A stretch of 64,000 nucleotides of DNA, from positions 4,875,501 through 4,939,500 of the forward strand of contig NZ_FSRB01000001.1 in assembly GCF_900129635.1 (NCBI RefSeq), written 5' to 3'. The DNA is from Singulisphaera sp. GP187. Lineage in GTDB: Bacteria; Planctomycetota; Planctomycetia; Isosphaerales; Isosphaeraceae. Shown here in pieces: positions 8,351 through 14,910 of this stretch. The notes beneath the pieces were generated by a model. That model had not been told where the DNA came from. It was given only the letters and a program-made list of their open reading frames with translations, and made no database searches. Position 1 is the first letter of the stretch, and each line of letters begins with the position of its first letter. The translations under genes were made by a program, and so were the position numbers.

Positions 8351-8471
8351 GTCAATCCACTCTAAATTTGTGGGTGGCGCATGCTTGCTATTGACGTGCC
8401 GAGTGCATTGTTTCAGCCAGGTCGACGAGTTGTAGCCGCCGTAAATACCCACGAATTTAGAGTGGATCGAC
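8351..8471. repeat. 25-bp inverted repeat pair
   Basis: GTCAATCCACTCTAAATTTG plus TGGGT (8351-8375) is inverted at 8447-8471 with 23 of 25 positions matching, around a 71-nt centre. It directly abuts the dispersed repeat at 8250-8348 and precedes the porin gene by about 215 bp. It could be a separate MITE-like element or a long hairpin in the leader. Confidence 0.65.
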
Positions 8472-8685
8472 CACTACGCGTGTCGGACCACGGGTTTCTC
8501 ACCCACGCTCAAGCATCGCGGGAACGACGGCGCCCACGGCAAGTGCGGGCGGTCCACCCTGAATACGCCGTTCCTACGGGTCTTGCGTATTGATTTCATT
8601 GTGGCGGCCAGAGTGCCGATCCTTAAGAAGAAAGAGAGGCCCGACGTCGCAACGTTTGTTCACTCATGGCCGGAGAATCCTCAGA

Positions 8686-10248
8686 ATGACCATGGGGAAC
8701 GAACGTGGGTCAGGCCCAAGGCACAAGTCCCCCCCGACTCGCGTCCTGACGGCGATCGCCGGCCTCCTGCTAACACTCAGCAATAGCCTCTATGCACAAT
8801 CACCGACCGCTCCACCGTCGAGCGCCTCTGCCGCGGCCCTGCCCGTCGGTTCCGGGGCGGTGCCGACCCAGCCGGCAGCCCCCACTCGCCTCGGGCCGGG
8901 AAGTGATGCGATCGCCGGCTCCGACGTGCCGACCTACAAGCTGCTGCGTTACAACGAGGATTACAGCGACCTGAAGGACCCCGGCCGTCGCACCGATTTC
9001 TGGGATCCAATCAAGTACATCCCGGTTGGCGAGCGGGAGGGATGGTACAGCTCCTTCGGTGGCCAATTTCGTCCACGGTTCGAGTTCTACAACAATTTTG
9101 ATTTCGGGACGATCCCGGGCGGCAACGGCTATCTCCTCCAGCGATACTTGCTCCACGGCGACTTCCATTTCGGCCCGAACGTCCGCTTCTTCGGCCAGTT
9201 CGTGAGCGGGTTCGAGAACGGGCGGATCGGCGGGCCCCGCCCGGACATCGACGAGAACATTTTCGACGGCCACCAAGCGTTCCTCGACGTGGTGCAACAC
9301 TTCGGTGAGAAGGACACCCTGACTTGGCGGGTCGGACGGCAAGAGATGTCCTACGGCTCGGAACGGCTCATCAGCGTGCGGGAGGGCGTCAACCTCCGCC
9401 GCTCGTTCGACGCCGCGCGGCTGCTGTTGCGGGTCGGTGACTGGTCGGTGGATGGGTTCTGGTCCAAGCCGGTCCTCAATCGACCCGGCGTGTTCGATGA
9501 TATCCCCAACCCCAAGCTCTCGCTCTGGGGCATCTACGCGGTCCGTCCGCTCAAGTTACTGCCGGAAGGCCACGCCGACTTCTACTATCTCGGCTACGAG
9601 AACAAGCAGGCGACCTTCGATCAGTCAACCGGCAACGAACTCCGGAATTCCTTGGGGACTCGGTTCTGGGGCCTGCCCTTGCCCTGGGAGTACAACGTCG
9701 AGGCCATCTGGCAGTTCGGCCGGTTCGGACACGGCAACCTCCAGGCGTGGGCGATCGCCTCGGCCGTCCGATACACCTTCCAGGATCGGTCGCTCCGCCC
9801 CCGCCTCGGCTTGATCGCCGACATCGCGAGCGGCGACCAGAACCCGCGTTCGGCGAACCTCCAGACGTTCAACCCGATGTTCCCCACAGGGGCCTACCTC
9901 AACCTCGCCAACCCGATCGGCCCCGCCAATTTCATCCAGGTGCATCCGACGGCGGACGTCCGCCTCGGTGATGACCTGATGCTCAAAGCGGATTGGGCAT
10001 TCGTCTGGCGCCAGAGCATCAACGACGGCATCTACGGACCGTTCGTCGGACCGCCAATCCGAACCGGACAACTGAGCCAGAAGCGGTTTGTCGGAAGCTC
10101 GCCCGCAGTCACGTTGACGTGGAACGCGACGCGGCACCTCACGCTGTTGGCAAGCTACGTCCACTTCTTCGCCGGCCCGTTCCTCAAGGAGACCCCACCC
10201 GGGCGTGACATGGATTACGCGACGCTTTGGATTGATTACACATTTTAG
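8686..10248 (+). CDS. Alginate-export-family outer-membrane porin
   Basis: A 520-residue protein with an N-terminal signal (RVLTAIAGLLLTLSNSLYAQ). A Pro/Ala-rich spacer follows and then a beta-barrel domain of the alginate export (AlgE-like) family: repeated aromatic strands, GQFRPRFEFYNNFD, TWRVGRQEMSYGSERLIS, FADTFYYLGYE-like strands and a C-terminal aromatic Phe (LWIDYTF). It probably forms an outer-membrane channel for a polysaccharide or other anionic solute. The frame opens at TTG 8590; ATG 8686 (or 8692) fits the signal peptide. No polysaccharide synthesis genes are adjacent, so the substrate is unknown. Confidence 0.8.
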   Translation: MTMGNERGSGPRHKSPPTRVLTAIAGLLLTLSNSLYAQSPTAPPSSASAAALPVGSGAVPTQPAAPTRLGPGSDAIAGSDVPTYKLLRYNEDYSDLKDPGRRTDFWDPIKYIPVGEREGWYSSFGGQFRPRFEFYNNFDFGTIPGGNGYLLQRYLLHGDFHFGPNVRFFGQFVSGFENGRIGGPRPDIDENIFDGHQAFLDVVQHFGEKDTLTWRVGRQEMSYGSERLISVREGVNLRRSFDAARLLLRVGDWSVDGFWSKPVLNRPGVFDDIPNPKLSLWGIYAVRPLKLLPEGHADFYYLGYENKQATFDQSTGNELRNSLGTRFWGLPLPWEYNVEAIWQFGRFGHGNLQAWAIASAVRYTFQDRSLRPRLGLIADIASGDQNPRSANLQTFNPMFPTGAYLNLANPIGPANFIQVHPTADVRLGDDLMLKADWAFVWRQSINDGIYGPFVGPPIRTGQLSQKRFVGSSPAVTLTWNATRHLTLLASYVHFFAGPFLKETPPGRDMDYATLWIDYTF

Positions 10249-10388
10249 TATTTGCAAACAAGAGTTTTTCAGTAGTGAGGAGAGAATGGCAACGGCGACG
10301 GCCTCGATGTCTGAGGCTCACCGGCCCCGGCGGTCGCCGGGGCCGATTCGCCGCAACAGCCCTGATGAGGAGGCCCCAGGGCCAACGC

Positions 10389-11957
10389 TCAGTCGCGGCC
10401 GAAACGGAACAGGCCCCGGCGCGGCGGGGTCGGGTTGCCGTCCGCCATGCGTGGAGGAGCCGCATTCGGATCGCCACCGACCATGGGCGGGAAGGCAAGG
10501 GGCGCCTGGCCCGTTTCATTCGTCGCCACCGGCCGAAAGACCGGTGCCGCGCCGGTGAATCGCGCGCCGCCACCGTTCGTGGCGTCGAGTGCGCGGACGT
10601 TCGCCTCGGTGACCAATGGGTTGTGGCCCTGCCAGCGACTCTCGGCGACCTCAAGAATGTTCAATGGAGCATACATCGCATCGCCGCCCACGGCCGTCCA
10701 GTCGCAGAGGGCCACGGCCGTTTCATCGACCTCGCCGTCGGCCCCGTAGACCAGGATGTATTCATAAGTATTGAGTCGCGGTTTCGGATCCTGGTCGTTC
10801 AGGTTCGACCCCGTGTTGGCGACCAACTCCAGCCCGATCCGGACCCGCCGCGCGCCCGCGCCGGGGACAACGTGGAAGGTGGCGGTGTATTTGCCGACGC
10901 CGTGGTTCCAGACCTCGTCCGGCCCGCCGCGGGGGGGAAACGCGCGCAGGTTCGCGAGCAAGGCCTGCTTGCGGGCCCGAATGTTCCGCTCGAGCATGGC
11001 ATGGAACCGTGGCACGGACGAGTCGCACGGGTCGGGACCGGGCCGAGGCGGACCGGCCGGGATGTTGTTGGCGTTGTCGCCGATCCGGTGGTTCAGGTGA
11101 TTCTCGCCCAGTTCGGCCCAGAGGGCCTTCATCTCATCCCGCGTCAACCCCGTGCCGGGCACCGGCTGCGGCTCATTGAGCATGATCGAGGCAATGGCGC
11201 CCCCGAGGCAGTGGCCCGGCCAGCGCTGAATGCCCTGGGTCTGGCTAAAGGCCGCCTCCCAGCTCCGCGCGGAGAGACCGAAGAGCTGATCGTACTTGAG
11301 CAGGGGCGCGGGGGTCTGATACGGAACGCCGTCTGCGCCCAGGAAGGTCAGGTCGTCATAGAGGTTGGGGAACCAGGTCGAGGTGTCGCCGGGGGCCGGC
11401 CGCGTTTCCAGCAGTCCGTTGGGGCCGGGGAGGATGATGTCCTGCCCCGGGGCGATCGGAGCACCATAGGCGACGACCATGATGTCGTCACCGGCCGGGC
11501 TCGGGGTGTCGACACGCCCGTTGCCGCCGGCCCAGGGCTCGTGGATCGAGTCGCCCTTCGTGGGCCAGTAGTAGTAGTTCCAGGGCATCCGCGCGGCCTG
11601 GCCGACCTGCACGAAGGCCGTCTCGATTGCGTATGGCTTGCCCGGCTCGGCGCCGGAGACTTTAAACGTGTACCAGCCGTGCGCGTCCGGGCCGCCGACC
11701 TCCTGGCCGTTGTGGCGGGGCCGTCCGTCGGGCCCGGTGAGCGCCTCGATGGTGCCGGCCTCGGCCTTGACGGTGAGGATGCCACCGTGGCGGGTCGGGA
11801 CGTAGACGCCGTAGGACCGGTCTCCGGTCTGGCCGCCCAAACTGCCGCCGAGGGGCACTGGCCGGACCGCCTCGGCCGCCACAACCTCTCGGGTCGATGG
11901 GGCCAACGCCACGAGGGCGCAGGCCATCGCGCCGCAGAGACTGAGACCAATACGCAT
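10389..11957 (-). CDS. Secreted protein, possible transglutaminase-elicitor-like enzyme
   Basis: A 522-residue exported protein: signal peptide MRIGLSLCGAMACALVALAP after an AGGGAGA site, so ATG 11957 is preferred over 11990. The core has QRWPGHCLGGAIASIMLNEP, with a Cys in a W-x-G-x-C context, then RIGDNANN, VWNHGVGKYTATFHVVPG and ALCDWTAVGG. The order of Cys, His/Asn and Asp segments resembles the transglutaminase-elicitor family (Cys-His-Asp protein cross-linking or cysteine hydrolase), but this is from memory of the family layout. The C-terminus is Pro/Gly/Arg-rich. Convergent with the porin gene. Confidence 0.5.
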   Translation of the reverse strand: MRIGLSLCGAMACALVALAPSTREVVAAEAVRPVPLGGSLGGQTGDRSYGVYVPTRHGGILTVKAEAGTIEALTGPDGRPRHNGQEVGGPDAHGWYTFKVSGAEPGKPYAIETAFVQVGQAARMPWNYYYWPTKGDSIHEPWAGGNGRVDTPSPAGDDIMVVAYGAPIAPGQDIILPGPNGLLETRPAPGDTSTWFPNLYDDLTFLGADGVPYQTPAPLLKYDQLFGLSARSWEAAFSQTQGIQRWPGHCLGGAIASIMLNEPQPVPGTGLTRDEMKALWAELGENHLNHRIGDNANNIPAGPPRPGPDPCDSSVPRFHAMLERNIRARKQALLANLRAFPPRGGPDEVWNHGVGKYTATFHVVPGAGARRVRIGLELVANTGSNLNDQDPKPRLNTYEYILVYGADGEVDETAVALCDWTAVGGDAMYAPLNILEVAESRWQGHNPLVTEANVRALDATNGGGARFTGAAPVFRPVATNETGQAPLAFPPMVGGDPNAAPPRMADGNPTPPRRGLFRFGRD

Positions 11958-11990
11958 GCCGTCTCCCTTGAGGATGAGAAGAGAATCCAT

Positions 11991-12483
11991 TCCCCGCGAT
12001 CCTCACCCGGGCCGGTTTCTGCTTCGGAACCACGGCCCGAGCGGAGTGCAATGGGGATCTCGGGTCCGTCCCATCTCATGTCTTGTGCCAACGGCACGAC
12101 GGGGCGCCGGCACGGAGCGATCGTCTGCGTGGAACTCCTTGGTGAGCAAGAGATTGTGCTGTCATCGCCAAGTCCTCGAACGAGTGTTCACGACCGCCGC
12201 CCGTGGCCACTGGCTGTCATTCCTGTTGGGCGTTCGACGACCACTGTGGACGCCCAGCGACCACCCGCGTCATCATCGCGGTATGGTTTTTGACGGTCCT
12301 CGGCGAGGGGAAGCCCGTCGGTCTTCTCGACTCAATCGCTTCGGGCCTGGCAAGCGTTGCCGTAGGCGGGTTGGCAGGACCGCGTTCGCAACCGATTGGC
12401 AAACGGCTGTAACCGGGGGAGTGCAACCTGCGGCTACCAATCCCATAACCTGCACATTGAACATAAGCAATCAGTATCATTTA
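11991..12483. other. Intergenic region, no supported gene
   Basis: About 490 bp between the start of the secreted protein and the dispersed repeat. Short open frames on both strands lack family resemblance or a ribosome binding site. The proximal part must carry the promoter of the minus-strand gene, but no convincing -35/-10 pair could be picked out. Confidence 0.4.
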
Positions 12484-12583
12484 GGGTGGGCACGGCTCAC
12501 CACGCCTTTTCACAAGCCGGTTGTCGTGAGTTGGTAACCGCTCTTACCGAGAGGCAAAACCTGGTGGGCCGTGCCCACCCTAC
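12484..12583. repeat. Dispersed GTGGGCACGGC palindromic repeat, copy B
   Basis: Second copy of the element at 8250-8348: GGGTGGGCACGGCTCACCAC at the left, GCCTTTTCACAAG, and AACCTGGTGGGCCGTGCCCA at the right end. The ends are inverted copies of each other, giving a long imperfect hairpin. Confidence 0.75.
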
Positions 12584-12801
12584 ATGATTGGGATGACGCG
12601 GGCGGCAAAGCGATCAACACAATGATTTGTACAGGCGAAACAATGTGCATTTTATTGAGAATTGCCGCGTATTTGCGGTGATATAGCTGGCTTGCAAAAA
12701 AACAACGACCCGCCATAGAGCTAAGAATCCCCCTCGTTCCCACGGTCCTCCGTGGGAATGCCGATAGGGGTAGGGAGAGCGGATTACGCTCCCCCTCCCT
12801 C

Positions 12802-12836
12802 CAAACCGTACGGGCGGATCTCCCGCATACGGCTTT
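12802..12836 (-). ncRNA. Group II intron domain V hairpin
   Basis: On the minus strand AAAGCCGTATGCGGGAGATC leads into CGCCCGTACGGTTT. The arms GCCGTATGCGG and CCGCCCGTACGGT pair to form the 34-nt domain V stem with an AGC-type catalytic triad region (here AAAGC) and a GAGA-like loop. It lies just downstream of the reverse transcriptase, where domain V is expected. Confidence 0.8.
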
Positions 12837-12849
12837 CCCGTTGGTGGTT

Positions 12850-14181
12850 TTACCTCAAAGAGGATTGACTGGCTAACTCATGGGCTCGTTCCAAGCTGAA
12901 AAGTCCATGGTCGGCAAAGAAGGCGTTGGGCCAACGTTGATGGTCGGTGCCACGACCGCGGCCTCGTTTCTTCATCCGTTTACGGAGCAGACTCCGCAGA
13001 CGCATGCGGATCCAGCCGTCGAGTCGTTCAAACGTCCACTTGTGGCTGTGCTTGAAGTATTCAAACCAGCCACGAAGCGTTGGGTTGAGGCTAGCGATGA
13101 TCGCGGAGAGGCTGCCCCCGGTCGTACGCGTGGTCTTCGTCCGGACCGTCTCCTTGAACTTGTCCAGGCTCTTCGGTCGCGGGCGGCGTGTGCCGTCCTC
13201 AAACCGGTAGCCCAGGAAGTCGAAGCTTTCGGTCCTGACGGCGATGATCCGCGTCTTGGTGGGATGCAGGGTCAGGCCGGCCGAGGCCGTCCACTCCTGC
13301 ACCACCGCCATCGCTTGGGCCGCTTCCTCCGAGCTTCGACACAGGATCACGACGTCGTCCGCGTAGCGCACCATCTCGAAACCCGATTCGGCCATCAGGT
13401 GGTCGAGCGGATCAAGGTAGATGTTGCTCAACAGCGGGCTGATCACCGCACCCTGCGGCGTCCCCTGTTCGGGCGTCGATACCTCCAGGTCGTCGAGGAC
13501 GCCCTGGTGCAGGAACGCGTCGATCAAGTTCAGCACCTTCCCGTCCGCTACCTTCTTGGCGACCAGCGCCAGCAGGCGGTCGTGGGGGATCGTGTCGAAA
13601 TCGCTCTTCAAGTCGGCATCTACCACATGGGTGAATCCGCCTTTAAGCAGCTCGTCCACCCGCCGCAGCGCGTCCTTGCATCCCCTGCCGGGGCGAAAGC
13701 CGTAGCTGTGCGCGGCGAAGTCACGCTCGAAGATCGGTTCCAACACCTGCCGGAGTGCCGTCTGGACCACCCGGTCGCGGACGGTGGGAATCCCGAGCGG
13801 ACGCTTCTCCTGGTTTCCTGGTTTGGGAATCCAGTGTCGGCGGATCGCTTGCGGACGGTAGGTTCCCGTACGCAGGGCGTCGCTGAGATCCTTCAGGTTC
13901 TCTTCCAGGCGGTCCTCGAACATCGTCACGGTCACGTGGTCCACGCCCGCGGCACCCTCGTTGGCGGCGACTCGAGAGTAGGCCGTATACAGGGCGCGTT
14001 GCGGGTGGACCTTGTCCATCAGGCTATACCAGACTCCACCTTTGACCCCCTCGATGAGGGCCGTCAACATCCGCTCCGTCCAGACCGTCGGTTCGACCCA
14101 GACCCATGGGATCGGGATCTCTCTGGCGCGCCTAGCCCTCGCGGGCACTGCCTCCAGTGGGAATTCCTTCGCATCGGACAT
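12850..14181 (-). CDS. ltrA: Group II intron reverse transcriptase/maturase
   Basis: A 443-residue intron-encoded protein. RT motifs in order: GIPTVRDRVVQTAL, HSYGFRPGRGCKDAL, VVDADLKSDFDTIPHDRL (first catalytic Asp), GTPQGAVISPLLSNIYLDPL and the active-site VRYADDVVILC. The maturase/X domain follows (FDFLGYRF, LNPTLRGWFEYFKHS), ending in a basic tail (RKRMKKRGRGRG). There is no HNH endonuclease. The frame opens at 14202, but the ATG at 14181 is preceded by GGAGGT. It acts in splicing and retrohoming of the surrounding intron. All key residues are present, so it may be active. Confidence 0.93.
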   Translation of the reverse strand: MSDAKEFPLEAVPARARRAREIPIPWVWVEPTVWTERMLTALIEGVKGGVWYSLMDKVHPQRALYTAYSRVAANEGAAGVDHVTVTMFEDRLEENLKDLSDALRTGTYRPQAIRRHWIPKPGNQEKRPLGIPTVRDRVVQTALRQVLEPIFERDFAAHSYGFRPGRGCKDALRRVDELLKGGFTHVVDADLKSDFDTIPHDRLLALVAKKVADGKVLNLIDAFLHQGVLDDLEVSTPEQGTPQGAVISPLLSNIYLDPLDHLMAESGFEMVRYADDVVILCRSSEEAAQAMAVVQEWTASAGLTLHPTKTRIIAVRTESFDFLGYRFEDGTRRPRPKSLDKFKETVRTKTTRTTGGSLSAIIASLNPTLRGWFEYFKHSHKWTFERLDGWIRMRLRSLLRKRMKKRGRGRGTDHQRWPNAFFADHGLFSLERAHELASQSSLR

Positions 14182-14719
14182 CGCGTCTCCACCTCCCTGC
14201 ACCCCTTCGCTCCACCGGAGTTACCCGGCTTCTGCGCTACTATGGGTGCTCTGACTCCTGGACCCCCGGCTCTTCGTATCCTTATCAGGGACAATGAACA
14301 CCGGCTTTGGCGAGGTCCAGGTCTCCCTGTGTTTCGTCATCGAACCTTCCGATCATTCCGTCTCCAACAACCTACTGTCGTCCCGACGCCATTCTGGGGT
14401 TTTGTGCGTCGGTCTTACCGGACCACATCACTGTGGACGCCCTTTCTGAGGGGCCATGCGTCAATTGGGCTTCGCCATCGAGGAGCAGGCTCGCCACGAC
14501 AGTCGGCCGAATCGAGTTTACTTGCGTTACGGACTGATCGTTCACCTACGGTTGCTTCCCACCCCGCCTCGCGGCGACGCAGTTACCCTCGGTTACGAAG
14601 TGCCAGAACACTTCGGCAGGAACTCACACCCTGCGGATTCAATGCAATTACAGGCGCACTCCCCGACGCTCCGCGTCGTCTGGCCCTCGAAAGCCGAGGA
14701 CGCAGAGCGTCCAAGACGG

Positions 14720-14777
14720 CATTCCCACGCAGAGCGTGGGAATGAGATCCCGGTAGCCTTGCTACAGTCTCAAAAAA
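14720..14777. repeat. Dispersed TTCCCACGC hairpin repeat, copy 1
   Basis: CATTCCCACGCAGAGCGTGG forms a perfect stem with a tight loop, followed by AATGAGATCCCGGTAGCCTT and an A-rich end. A second copy lies at 35058-35114, with the same right-hand tail ending in ACAGTCTCAAAAAA. The group II intron 3' exon (12731-12760) begins within a related hairpin. Confidence 0.75.
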
Positions 14778-14910
14778 AGTGCCTGTGGCCGTCGGTGACT
14801 TTTCGGCGAGCCGGGGGTTAACCGTGCTGGTGGGGTAATGCAAGAACCGAGGCGTGGTGCTCCACGCCTCGGTTCCTTTGGGTTTGCAACGTGACCTCAG
14901 ACTCAGAGCA

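Larger units (their letters stand above)
12764..14659 (-). mobile_element. Group II intron (about 1.9 kb) with reverse transcriptase
   Basis: On the minus strand the element starts GTGCGCCTGTAATTGC (5' end at 14659), which fits the GUGYG intron start. It carries a 5' ribozyme region, the reverse transcriptase, a domain V hairpin and a pyrimidine-rich 3' end, CCTACCCCTAT, ending at 12764. The 5' exon is GC-rich and self-complementary (GACGACGCGGAGCGTC), and the 3' exon begins inside a TTCCCACG...CGTGGGAA hairpin repeat. Insertion after stem-loops is the habit of bacterial class C introns. The RT lacks an HNH endonuclease, also as in class C. Confidence 0.85.

Noticed and set aside
10275..12293. 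Plus-strand 672-codon open frame
   Set aside because: Antisense to the secreted protein at 10389-11957, which has a signal peptide and ribosome binding site.
12880..14745. Plus-strand 621-codon open frame
   Set aside because: Antisense to the group II intron reverse transcriptase, which carries all RT motifs.
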